From assembly GCA_963825305.1 (NCBI GenBank), contig CAWGTA010000007.1, positions 917,656 through 981,655 on the forward strand: 64,000 bases of DNA, given 5' to 3'. The translations under genes were made by a program, and so were the position numbers. A model generated the notes under the pieces. It ran no database searches and had not been told where the DNA came from. It was given only the letters and a program-made list of their open reading frames with translations. Origin of the DNA: PSRJ01 sp963825305 (GTDB lineage: Bacteria; Acidobacteriota; Terriglobia; Bryobacterales; Bryobacteraceae). Positions within the stretch are counted from its first letter, which is position 1, and every line of letters starts with the position of its first letter. This document shows, in pieces, positions 27,895-36,637 of the stretch.

Positions 27895-30126
27895 GTGTCG
27901 CCGACCAACACAAAACGCAAGATCGCTATCCTCGGCGGCGGCCCTTCTGCGATGGCCGCTGCCTTCGAACTCACCAACCACGACGGCTGGAGCCAGGAAT
28001 ACGACGTCACCGTCTATCAATTGGGTTGGCGGCTGGGAGGCAAAGGCGCCAGCGGCCACAACGCAGCCATGCGCAACCGGATCGAAGAACATGGGCTGCA
28101 CATGTGGATGGGTTTCTACGAGAACGCGTTCCACGTGATGCGCCAGGTTTTTACAGAGATCCATGAAAAGGGACTCGCTCCGGATTCGCCGTTCCAGGAC
28201 TGGACGGACGCGTTCACCGGACAAAGCTTCAGCGCCATGACCGAGAAGCGGCCAGACGGATATCAGTTTTGGGGGGTCACGTTTCCGAACTTCCACGGCG
28301 CGCCCGGCGATTTGACGTTGTTCACCGACACAAGTAGCCAGCCTCCGACACCCTGGGAATACATCGGGCGCATGCTGGAGTGGCTGTTGAAGCAGTGGAA
28401 GGGCCCGCTCAGGGACGCCGTTAACCTGGTCGCACGGGACGTCTCGGAATGGGTACTTGACGTCTTCAGAGTGGTGGGTTTGGGTGTCGAGAAGTTGGTG
28501 GGAACAAGTCTTCTCGATGCAGCCAATGCCCTTACAAAGGCCATGCACGAAGACGGCAGCCAGCACCACCCGCTGCAGCACAAGGCCCTGGTGTTCCTGC
28601 TGCGGGAATTCCGGGCAGCGACTGCGCAGAAGGTGGAGGAAAACCCCATCTGGGATGATCTGAGGCACCTGTACATCCTTACGGACTTTGTGGTTGCCCT
28701 GATCAAGGGGATGATCGAGGATGGCGTCATCACGAAGGGCTTCCAGGTAATCGACAAGTATGAAATGTCGGAGTGGCTGGCGCAGCACGGTTCCACGGAA
28801 TATGCCGTGATTATGCGGCCGGTCTACGATGCATCGTTCGCCTATGTAGGCGGCGATCCAAACAAGCCCAATATGTCGGCTTGCGCCGCGCTGCACGGCA
28901 TGCTGCGGTTGTTCTTTTCCTACAAGGGGTACCTCTTCTATCATATGAACGCGGGGATGGGGGACACGATCTTCGCACCACTTTACATACTGTTGCGCAA
29001 CCGCGGCGTGAAGTTCGAATTCTTCCATAAGGTCACCAACCTGGGGCTTTCGAAGGACCAGAAGACGGTGGAAACCATCGCCATGGACGTGCAGGCAACC
29101 GTGCTTCCCGATAAGAGCGGCGCGCTGGAATACCATCCTCTGGTCCCGGTGAAGTACTTGCCATGCTGGCCGAGCGAGCCACTGTACGATCAGCTCAAGG
29201 AGGGAGACACCCTAAAGAAATACAACCTGGAATCGGCGTGGAGCCCGTGGAAGGGCACACCCACGACGTTGCAGCTCGGCAAGGATTTCGACCAGATAGT
29301 GCTCGGAATCTCGCTGGCCGCACTGCCGTATCTGTGCCCCGAGCTGATTAAAGCGAATCCGAAATGGGATCGTATGGTCGCGAACCTGGCCACGGTGCAG
29401 ACACAGGCGGCCCAAGCGTGGTTCAAGGCCAGCCGGCAAGACCTTGGGCTTAACATTGATGCGGGCGAAGGCAACGAACCGACCATTGGAGGCTACGTCG
29501 AGCCTTTCGATATCTACGCGGATATGACCCATCTGTTGCCGCGCGAGGAGTGGCTGCCAGGGGATGGAGTCAAACAGTTGACCTATTGGTGTAACTGCCT
29601 TCAGGATGTGTATGGCGCGCCGCCGCCGGGGACGGATCCCAACTGGCCGACGGTGCAGCAGGCGCGGGTTCTGGGCGCCACCGCCAACTATTTGAAGAAT
29701 TCGGTGGAATTGATATACCCCAAGCTGCTCGCCGGGAATGGATCGGTCAATTGGGACCTGCTGGCGGACCCGTTGAACGGAGTGGGGGAAGCGCGGCTTC
29801 AGTCGCAGTATTACCGCGCCAATATCGATCCATCCGAACGCTATGTGCTCTCGACTGCGGGAACCATGCAATACCGGCTCAAGTCCTGGGACTCGGGGTT
29901 CGACAATCTCTACCTCGCCGGCGACTGGACGGACTGCTTTCTGAACTCAGGTTGCGTGGAGGCGAGTGTCATTTCGGGCCTGATGGCGTCCCAGGCAATT
30001 TGCGGATTTCCCCAGCACATATATGGCGGGTGGGATATGACCGAGGCCGAACCGGTTCGGCCATGGGCACCGCTCAATCCGGCAAACCCGCCACAAACAG
30101 ACGAGACATCCGGATCGGATCAGTGA
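27895..30126 (+). CDS. Large FAD-dependent oxidoreductase (phytoene-desaturase/hydroxysqualene-dehydroxylase-like fold)
   Basis: A 743-residue protein with a GTG start and AAGGAG upstream. The N-terminus is a Rossmann dinucleotide-binding motif (IAILGGGPSAMAAAFEL), followed by the GWRLGGKGASG segment of amine-oxidase/desaturase-type flavoproteins. The C-terminal FAD contact is LYLAGDWTDCFLNSGCVEAS. It is much longer than most desaturases (about 450-500 residues), with an extra helical region near 150-300. The oxidised substrate cannot be told. It belongs to the DUF2071-TonB operon. Its 3' end overlaps the convergent kinase gene by 53 bp. Confidence 0.8.
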   Translation: MSPTNTKRKIAILGGGPSAMAAAFELTNHDGWSQEYDVTVYQLGWRLGGKGASGHNAAMRNRIEEHGLHMWMGFYENAFHVMRQVFTEIHEKGLAPDSPFQDWTDAFTGQSFSAMTEKRPDGYQFWGVTFPNFHGAPGDLTLFTDTSSQPPTPWEYIGRMLEWLLKQWKGPLRDAVNLVARDVSEWVLDVFRVVGLGVEKLVGTSLLDAANALTKAMHEDGSQHHPLQHKALVFLLREFRAATAQKVEENPIWDDLRHLYILTDFVVALIKGMIEDGVITKGFQVIDKYEMSEWLAQHGSTEYAVIMRPVYDASFAYVGGDPNKPNMSACAALHGMLRLFFSYKGYLFYHMNAGMGDTIFAPLYILLRNRGVKFEFFHKVTNLGLSKDQKTVETIAMDVQATVLPDKSGALEYHPLVPVKYLPCWPSEPLYDQLKEGDTLKKYNLESAWSPWKGTPTTLQLGKDFDQIVLGISLAALPYLCPELIKANPKWDRMVANLATVQTQAAQAWFKASRQDLGLNIDAGEGNEPTIGGYVEPFDIYADMTHLLPREEWLPGDGVKQLTYWCNCLQDVYGAPPPGTDPNWPTVQQARVLGATANYLKNSVELIYPKLLAGNGSVNWDLLADPLNGVGEARLQSQYYRANIDPSERYVLSTAGTMQYRLKSWDSGFDNLYLAGDWTDCFLNSGCVEASVISGLMASQAICGFPQHIYGGWDMTEAEPVRPWAPLNPANPPQTDETSGSDQ

Positions 30127-33100
30127 CGGCCTCGGCGCGGAAGGCGGCAATCGCCTCTTCGGCGTGGTTTCCGGTGAGTTGGGCGCGGCGCAGCGCGGCG
30201 GCGCATTGGAACAGCCGCATACCGAGGGCGGCTGCGGCTTGCTCGGCGGCCCCCAGGGAGTCTATCGCGGCCGCGCGATCGCCCTGTAGGAATTGCAGCC
30301 CCGCGCGGATGGCCGCGGCGTGCGGCCGGGCGATGGGCATGCTTTCGCGCTCCAGGCGGCGGAGATCGCGCCGGGCGACCTCGAGGTATTCAGGCGATTT
30401 CGCGGCTGCGGCGAGCGCACAGCGGGCCCGGCCGGCGAAGAGGCCGGTGCGGAACCATTCATTGCGCGAGAAGAAGGCGCGCTGCATGCGCGGCCATTCC
30501 GCGTCGAGGAAGGCAACTCCCTCGGCGCCCTCGCCCGCATAGAGAAAGATATCGGTGCGGGAGAGCGCTGCAAGCGCGTGTTGGAACTGGTAGGTTGTCG
30601 CGATCCAACGGGCCTGGAATCGATCGATGGTGCGGCGCGCGGTTTCGGGCTCTCCGTCGCAGAGAAAGGGAATGTGGGCGGCGAGCGATGCGATGCTGAC
30701 TTCGGTGTAGAGGTCGCCGCGCTCCTGTGCCTGCCGGAGGACGTCGGCCGCGTGTACATTCAATTCCTTCCAACTCCCCAGCATCAGCAGGCTGTTGGCG
30801 ATGATGTTCTGGCAATGCGCGAGTCCCCAATATTCGCCGACACACTCCTTTTGAAAAATGCGCGCGCCCTCGGAGAGGTATCGAATCGCTCCGGCGAAGC
30901 GGCAATTGACGAACTCAACCAATCCCGTACACATGGCCAGCATGCCGCGCGCGTGCGGGCTACCTTTTTCGGCCAGAGGGCCGCAGAGAGCAAGGAGCCG
31001 GGTGGCGCGCCTCTTTCCGAGCGAGCCAAAAGCGGCGCTGGTAATGGCTTCCCAGGGCAGCGCGCGGGCCAGGCGGTGGGCTTCCCCAACCTTAAGAGCG
31101 AGCAGCAGGGATCGGGCGGTGAAGAGGGCGCCGGTGATGAGATCGATAGTGCCGAGGGCGGTTCCGGCAGCCCAGGCAACATCAATCTGGCGCAGGATGG
31201 CAGGAGCGATTTGGTCTTCGGTGCGCAGGCGAAAGCGGGTGCCGCGGAGCTGCAGCCGCAACCGGACCAGGACGAATTCCCACATTGCCTGCCGTGGCGT
31301 GGCGGGAATTTTCAGATCGAGCGCGGCGAGCACTTTCCGGAAGACCGCCAGACCCTGTTCGACCCGGCCGGTGCTGCAGTAATGATAAGCCGCGCGGCGC
31401 TCCAGTTCCAGGGTGGCGGGGCCTGGATGGGACGCAGCACTCAAGTACACATCCGCAGCCTCTGAGGCCCGGCCGGAATTCGCCAGCGATTCCGCCAGCC
31501 GTGTTTCCAGCGCCCCGCAACGCGAATCCTCCGAACCTGCGAGATCGCGCGCCAACCGGTAGAGTTCGGCGGCGTGCCGGAAGGCGAGGGCGTCAAACGC
31601 CTCATCGGCGGCGCTGGAGTAGTAGTGGACGGCTTTCGCCGCTTCGCCCGCGCCTTGAAAATGGACGGCCAGCGTTTCGGCGCTGCGCCCGCCCAGCGAT
31701 TCGAGCGCCAGCGCCAGGCTGCGATGGCGTTCGCGCCGGACGGCGGGATCCAGCCGCGCTGCGACCACTTCGCGCACGCGATCGTGATATGGCTGGAGAT
31801 CCTGGTTCGAGCCGCGCGCGCCCGTGCGCACCAGCCGTCCCGCACGGAGCACGGCCAAAGCACCCGGGTCGCGCTCCCGGGAGCCCGCAGCCGCGTAGAT
31901 TTCGGCCTGGCGCAGCGGCTGCCCGGATATGGCGACCAGTTCCAATAGAAGCCGCGCGCCCGGCGCGAGGGAACTTATGCGCGTCCAGAGAACCGATTCG
32001 AGCGTGGTCTCGCCCGGCTCGAGGGACTCTCCGATGGCCAGCGCCTGGCCAAGTTCCCGAATCAGGTAGGGACTGCCTGCCGCCTCGTTCCAGAAGCGGG
32101 CAGCCAAGTCCCGTGTCCCGGCCACGCCCGGCGCGAGAGACTCAACCAGGCTCTCGGTTTCTTCGAGCGAGAGCGGGCCCAGCGTAATCTCGCGGCGCTC
32201 GATGGAGGATTCACGCGCACCGGCGAACAGCGTCTGAAGCACGGCGTTCGATTCCGCCGACTCGCTACGGTAGGTGGCGATGAGGAGCACCCGCGGCGCA
32301 TCCGGCAAGCGCATGAGGTCAGCCAGAAGCGCGGCGCTATCGATGTCGCCCCATTGCAGATCGTCAATGTAGATCACGACGGGCATGCGATCGCCGAGGC
32401 GTCCGAACAGATCGCGGAGCGCGGCAAAGACGCGGCGCCGCAGCTCCAACGGGTCGGCACTCTCCATGGAGCGCGCCGCGATATCGGGTACTGTGATCAC
32501 GCTCCGCAGCACGGGGAACGCTCGGGCGAGCGCGGCAGTATCGCGTGGAAGAATGGACGGCCGGTCGGCCGCCGGGATCTTGCCCAGAAAGCGGCTGAGG
32601 GAATCGATGACGCCATCGAGAGCCTTGTACGGGACGGATTCCTGTTCGCGACAGGTACCCGTGAGGATGAGAGTTTCCGTATCGGTCTCAGTCGCGGCTT
32701 GTTCCAGGAAGCGGCGCACTAATTCGCTCTTTCCCATCCCGGAAGGCCCGCTGATATAAATTGCGCGGGGACGACCCTCGCGCAGAGCTTCGAGCGCGGA
32801 TTCGAGAGCGGCATACTGTTCCGCTCGGCCTACAAAGACGCTGGCAGCTTGATGATGAGCCGGGGCAGACTCTCCCAGACTGCGGAGTATGTCAGGACCG
32901 CGCGGCCGGGCCTCGGGATCGAGCGCGAGCAGCCGCATGCACAGGCTGCGCAACGCGGGCGGAACGAGCCGGGAGAAGGGCGGCGAGCCATTCGAAGGCA
33001 GGCCGCCCATTAGCGTTTGGTACAGCATGACTCCTACCGAGTACCAGTCGCTGGCCGGTGTGAGTTCCTGCGCCCGAACCTGTTCCGGGGACATGTAACC

Positions 33101-33754
33101 GCGCGTTCCACCGGAGAAAACGGAGCCCTCGCGGCCGGCGAACGTGCCGGGAAGATCGGTGACCAGGCCGAAATCGAGGATCGCCACGCGGCCCGCGCGT
33201 GTGACCAGCACATTGGAAGGCTTGAGATCGCGGTGGAGCTTGCCGGCTTCGTGCAGCGTCTGAACGCCCTCCACAAGCTGGGGCAAAGCCCGGCGCAGAC
33301 GCGCGAACTGATCGGGGCGCTCCAGCGCACGCAAGGAGCGAAGGGCTTGTTGCGGCGGCGTTCCGGGTAGCGATCCCGGCGTGATTTCGATGGTAGTGAA
33401 CAGGGAGCTGAGGGTCTCCTGATCGTCCGACTCCGTCACCGGATCACCGCGCACATACCTGAGGAAGTCCACGCCATCCACGTATTCCATCGTGAAGTAC
33501 CATTGGTCGCCGTCGGATATGAGCTCGAAGAGCTGTACCAGGTTGGGATGGATGAGGCCGGTGAGGGCCCTGAATTCCTGCTTGAGCAGATAGATGCGGC
33601 CTGGGTTGACATCCCGCAGGGTTTTCAAGGCCACGCGTGCGCGCTGCTCCCGATCGAACGCCTCGTACACGATGCCAACACCGCCGGAACCGACCCGGCG
33701 CAGCAGCGTGAAACGGTCCGATATCGCCGGCAGCGGCTCGAGGCCGGGATGCAT
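30074..33754 (-). CDS. Ser/Thr protein kinase fused to AAA ATPase and TPR-like region
   Basis: The protein has 1,226 residues. Kinase domain (about 13-300): glycine loop VGSGGVGIVYEAF, VALK lysine, HRDLKPSNVLV and DFGLVTDLPG, and an unusual insertion of about 45 residues after the hinge region. ATPase domain (about 315-600): Walker A ISGPSGMGKSEL and Walker B VIYIDDLQWGD, as in the PknK/MalT-type STAND ATPases. The remaining 600 residues are helical repeats of TPR type. No transmembrane segment is evident, so it is cytoplasmic. It is the last gene of a five-gene minus-strand run, 12 bases behind its upstream neighbour. It probably integrates a signal through its STAND module; the ligand and substrates are unknown. 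Confidence 0.9.
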   Translation of the reverse strand: MHPGLEPLPAISDRFTLLRRVGSGGVGIVYEAFDREQRARVALKTLRDVNPGRIYLLKQEFRALTGLIHPNLVQLFELISDGDQWYFTMEYVDGVDFLRYVRGDPVTESDDQETLSSLFTTIEITPGSLPGTPPQQALRSLRALERPDQFARLRRALPQLVEGVQTLHEAGKLHRDLKPSNVLVTRAGRVAILDFGLVTDLPGTFAGREGSVFSGGTRGYMSPEQVRAQELTPASDWYSVGVMLYQTLMGGLPSNGSPPFSRLVPPALRSLCMRLLALDPEARPRGPDILRSLGESAPAHHQAASVFVGRAEQYAALESALEALREGRPRAIYISGPSGMGKSELVRRFLEQAATETDTETLILTGTCREQESVPYKALDGVIDSLSRFLGKIPAADRPSILPRDTAALARAFPVLRSVITVPDIAARSMESADPLELRRRVFAALRDLFGRLGDRMPVVIYIDDLQWGDIDSAALLADLMRLPDAPRVLLIATYRSESAESNAVLQTLFAGARESSIERREITLGPLSLEETESLVESLAPGVAGTRDLAARFWNEAAGSPYLIRELGQALAIGESLEPGETTLESVLWTRISSLAPGARLLLELVAISGQPLRQAEIYAAAGSRERDPGALAVLRAGRLVRTGARGSNQDLQPYHDRVREVVAARLDPAVRRERHRSLALALESLGGRSAETLAVHFQGAGEAAKAVHYYSSAADEAFDALAFRHAAELYRLARDLAGSEDSRCGALETRLAESLANSGRASEAADVYLSAASHPGPATLELERRAAYHYCSTGRVEQGLAVFRKVLAALDLKIPATPRQAMWEFVLVRLRLQLRGTRFRLRTEDQIAPAILRQIDVAWAAGTALGTIDLITGALFTARSLLLALKVGEAHRLARALPWEAITSAAFGSLGKRRATRLLALCGPLAEKGSPHARGMLAMCTGLVEFVNCRFAGAIRYLSEGARIFQKECVGEYWGLAHCQNIIANSLLMLGSWKELNVHAADVLRQAQERGDLYTEVSIASLAAHIPFLCDGEPETARRTIDRFQARWIATTYQFQHALAALSRTDIFLYAGEGAEGVAFLDAEWPRMQRAFFSRNEWFRTGLFAGRARCALAAAAKSPEYLEVARRDLRRLERESMPIARPHAAAIRAGLQFLQGDRAAAIDSLGAAEQAAAALGMRLFQCAAALRRAQLTGNHAEEAIAAFRAEAVTDPIRMSRLFVAGLPD

Positions 33755-33766
33755 AGAGCTACTGTA

Positions 33767-34597
33767 TCAAGCCCCGGCGGCGCGGCTTCGCGGATAGACG
33801 GGCTGCCCGTCTTTCACCAGGGATTCGAGCGCGGGTTGCCGGAGCCAACGGGCCGATTCGCGATACAGATGCGTGAGCTGAGGATGGATGATCACTAAGT
33901 CAAGGAAATCTGCCGCCAGACCTTCCAGAGTCAAGGACCGGTGCATGACGTCGCGAATCTCTGACTCGGTAAGCGGGTAATGATCGGGGTAAAAGTCAGG
34001 CACGTGGATGAGTATGTCGACCGACGGAGACAAGGGGTTGGCCAGAAAACGCAAGATTTCAGCGACGATGTCTCCGTGGCCTTCGGTCAGAGCCTCCGCG
34101 AACAGCAGCCGATAGAGGACGATGTTGAGGAACGCCTGTTCGGGGGCGCTCTCTCGGGCGGCCAGATCCGCGTAGTCGAGGTAGCTCTGAACAATGGAGC
34201 CGTTGTGCGCGCGGTACCAGGAAATGGCGGATGGCTTTCGAAAATATTCCAACCAGTGTTGGACGGGGACGGGGAGATCGGGAGAATCCAGACCCAACTC
34301 CTGGAGGCGGCCCGCCAATTGGGAGAAATAGATGAAGTCGAGGTTTACGTTACTCCACCATGGGCTGCCCGACCCCGGATCCAGCACGCCCCGGCTCACC
34401 TCCCAGCTGAGGAAGTCGAGTTCCGACGTTCCGTACCCTTCGGGCCATCCCTGCGCATCGCCATAGATGCGGTAGAAAGCCTCTCGCATCGCCAGCCTGC
34501 CCTGGGGGCTGTCGCGAACGGCTTCCACAAGGGCGTGAACCTCTGCCTCGACTTGCGCGATGGTTTCCGGCACGTTGAACAATCTACCACCTTCCAC
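33767..34597 (-). CDS. Hypothetical all-alpha protein in signalling operon
   Basis: The protein has 276 residues with a GTG start (34597), 16 bases after the diadenylate-cyclase gene stop. It is predicted mostly helical, rich in W, Y and L, with segments such as LDFIYFSQLAGRLQELGLDS and SYLDYADLAARE and no signal peptide or membrane helix. I do not recognise a family. Its position between a DAC protein and a kinase-ATPase suggests an adaptor or target in the same pathway, which is inference only. Confidence 0.6.
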   Translation of the reverse strand: MEGGRLFNVPETIAQVEAEVHALVEAVRDSPQGRLAMREAFYRIYGDAQGWPEGYGTSELDFLSWEVSRGVLDPGSGSPWWSNVNLDFIYFSQLAGRLQELGLDSPDLPVPVQHWLEYFRKPSAISWYRAHNGSIVQSYLDYADLAARESAPEQAFLNIVLYRLLFAEALTEGHGDIVAEILRFLANPLSPSVDILIHVPDFYPDHYPLTESEIRDVMHRSLTLEGLAADFLDLVIIHPQLTHLYRESARWLRQPALESLVKDGQPVYPRSRAAGA

Positions 34598-34613
34598 GGG
34601 CGGAAACGACGGC

Positions 34614-35225
34614 TTACGGGAGGGCGGTTTCGGTTCGCGCCGGAAACATGCTGGTGATGATCGCCAGGTCGCTGACTACCTCTTGCTTCGTCCGGCCTTC
34701 AATGTGGATCGAATGTTCGCGGCTCAGAAGCCACATTTCCGGCAGGATCTCGGCTACCAGCTTGCCATGGCAAAAGACCCGAACGACGGAGGATTGAGAA
34801 ACGACGATGGCAACGGCGCGTGTCGCCGCCGTGATGCTCGCGGCAGCCACGTGCCGGGTTCCGAGTCCAAACGGCAGTTCCACGGATGCTCCGGAAGCAT
34901 CCAAATGGCGGGCGGCCGCGACGAAAGTGCCGTCACCTGCGACGATGAATGCCCCATCCAGTTGCGCCAATTCCTTTACCGTGCCCCACAGTTTTGGGTC
35001 TCGAACCGAGCGTACTTCGGGTGGATGCGCCGCCAAAGGATCAAGAATCAGCGGCCGCGACCTGGCGAGTACGGCCTCCGAATCTCCAATCGTAAAAAGC
35101 GTGCCGATGCGCCTGCCTTCCCGCCCCTCGCGGGCAATCTGAACCGCCAACTCGATGAGAGGATCCAGGATCTGAGGATCGAACGGTGGTAGCTGGCAGA
35201 TCACGCTGTCGAACATAGCCGGCAT
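34614..35225 (-). CDS. Soluble diadenylate-cyclase (DAC) domain protein
   Basis: A 203-residue protein made essentially of one DAC domain, the fold that condenses two ATP into c-di-AMP. The signature D-G-A lies at residues 90-92 and the second motif reads G-T-R-H-V at 122-126, where the third residue of the usual RHR is valine. It has no transmembrane helices (unlike CdaA) and no helix-hairpin-helix DNA-binding part (unlike DisA). A longer frame to 35297 exists, but the ATG at 35225, one base after the histidine-kinase stop, gives the best coupling. It may make c-di-AMP or only bind nucleotide. Confidence 0.8.
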   Translation of the reverse strand: MPAMFDSVICQLPPFDPQILDPLIELAVQIAREGREGRRIGTLFTIGDSEAVLARSRPLILDPLAAHPPEVRSVRDPKLWGTVKELAQLDGAFIVAGDGTFVAAARHLDASGASVELPFGLGTRHVAAASITAATRAVAIVVSQSSVVRVFCHGKLVAEILPEMWLLSREHSIHIEGRTKQEVVSDLAIITSMFPARTETALP

Positions 35226-35226
35226 A

Positions 35227-36636
35227 TTATCTTCTCGAATCACCGGCAGACGGTAGGCGCACCTGGAATGAAGTGCGCCCCGGTACCGAATCAACACGAA
35301 CCTCGCCGCGGTGCTCTTGAACGATGCGATAAACCGTATCGAGGCCCAAGCCAGTACCTTCTCCTACGGGCTTTGTCGTAAAGAACGGTTCGAAAATGTG
35401 ATCGCGGACTTCCTCGGGAATTCCCGGCCCGCTGTCTCGAATTTCAACCAGTACTCTGCCAAACTCCGCCTCGGTTCGCACCACCAACTGTCCATTGCCC
35501 TTCATGGCGTCGATCGCATTGTCGATCAAGTTCGTCCATACCTGATTCAATTCGCTGCCGCGCGCACAGATCCGCGGAAGGGAACGATCGTATTGCCGCA
35601 CCACCGATATTCCATACTTGAGGCGGTAGTGAAGCATGATCAAGGTGTTTTCCAGGCCATCGTGAACGTCGATCTCCTGCTCCGGGGCCTGGTCCATATA
35701 AGAGTACTGCTTGATCGCGCGGACCAGATCCGCAATCCGCGACGTGCCGCTTTCAATTTGCTCGACCAGGCGGTTTATGCTGAACGATACCGTGAGACGG
35801 GTCACCACATCCGCCAACGTCTCGTCGTCAAATCGCCCGGACAAATCACGCAACATCTTCAGGTCGCATCCCGCATCCACCAGGCCGGGCGCTAACTGCC
35901 TCGCCTCGTCGATGTGGTGGCTTTCCAGAAAGACGCCGATTTCCTCTTCCCGGTCGCTCCTCTCCAGGGAATCGAGCGCTGCCGGCGGATGGTCCTTAGA
36001 CCACTCGCACTCGGTCTTGGCCAGGAACAGCCGGTCTTCGGCCGGAAGCCTCCGCTTGTCCAAGTGAAGGCCGGCGGTGTGAAACGACTTGACGGCCTGC
36101 TGCAGATTGACGGCGGCGTTACGCACGGCGGCGGCCGGATTATTCAATTCGTGAGCCAAGCCGGCGGAAAGTTTCCCCAACGCGACGAGCTTCTCCCGCT
36201 GCTGATCCCTCCGTGTCGTTTCACGGACACGATCGGTTAATACGCCAACTAGTTTTGGGCCAAGGTCCGGCAACCGCTTCAGCATTTCCGGGAACCGTTC
36301 CGCTCGCAAGAACGCAACGGTGGCTGGCGTCATGGCTCGCACCGTCAGGGGAAACTCCGTCAGTCGCGAATAAGGGAGCATTCCAGTTACTTGGCCGGCC
36401 CGGGCGGAATAAGTGCGGCCATCTCCCATTCCCTGCTCGCGTTGCATGGCTAGCTCGCCTTCCAGGATGACGAACATGCGGTCGGCCGGGGAGCCCTCCG
36501 TGACCACGATATCTCCGGGCTTGGACTGCACCAACTCCATGCGCGAGGCGAGCCAGGCGAGGTCGTCCAACGATAGGTCCGAGAAAACCGGGATAGCCTT
36601 CAGTTGCTGAGAGAGACTTGCGGCGGAGGATTCCAT
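35227..36636 (-). CDS. Histidine kinase with N-terminal cyclic-nucleotide-binding (CRP-like) domain
   Basis: The protein has 469 residues. Residues 12-130 form a CNB domain (FSDLSLDDLAWLASRMELV; PGDIVVTEGSPADRMFVILE). A HisKA-type dimerisation helix follows, with the phospho-accepting histidine in GKLSAGLAHELNNPAAAV. The HATPase domain has NLIDNAIDAMKG (N box), RDSGPGIPEE (G1) and EGTGLGLDTVYRIV (G2). It lacks membrane helices and is cytoplasmic. The ATG at 36636 lies one base after the stop of the response-regulator gene, so the two are translated together. The ligand of the CNB domain is unknown. Confidence 0.9.
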   Translation of the reverse strand: MESSAASLSQQLKAIPVFSDLSLDDLAWLASRMELVQSKPGDIVVTEGSPADRMFVILEGELAMQREQGMGDGRTYSARAGQVTGMLPYSRLTEFPLTVRAMTPATVAFLRAERFPEMLKRLPDLGPKLVGVLTDRVRETTRRDQQREKLVALGKLSAGLAHELNNPAAAVRNAAVNLQQAVKSFHTAGLHLDKRRLPAEDRLFLAKTECEWSKDHPPAALDSLERSDREEEIGVFLESHHIDEARQLAPGLVDAGCDLKMLRDLSGRFDDETLADVVTRLTVSFSINRLVEQIESGTSRIADLVRAIKQYSYMDQAPEQEIDVHDGLENTLIMLHYRLKYGISVVRQYDRSLPRICARGSELNQVWTNLIDNAIDAMKGNGQLVVRTEAEFGRVLVEIRDSGPGIPEEVRDHIFEPFFTTKPVGEGTGLGLDTVYRIVQEHRGEVRVDSVPGRTSFQVRLPSAGDSRR

Positions 36637-36637
36637 T

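Noticed and set aside
27823..29136. Long minus-strand open frame opposite the flavoprotein
   Set aside because: Antisense shadow of a gene with clear FAD motifs; composition is not protein-like.
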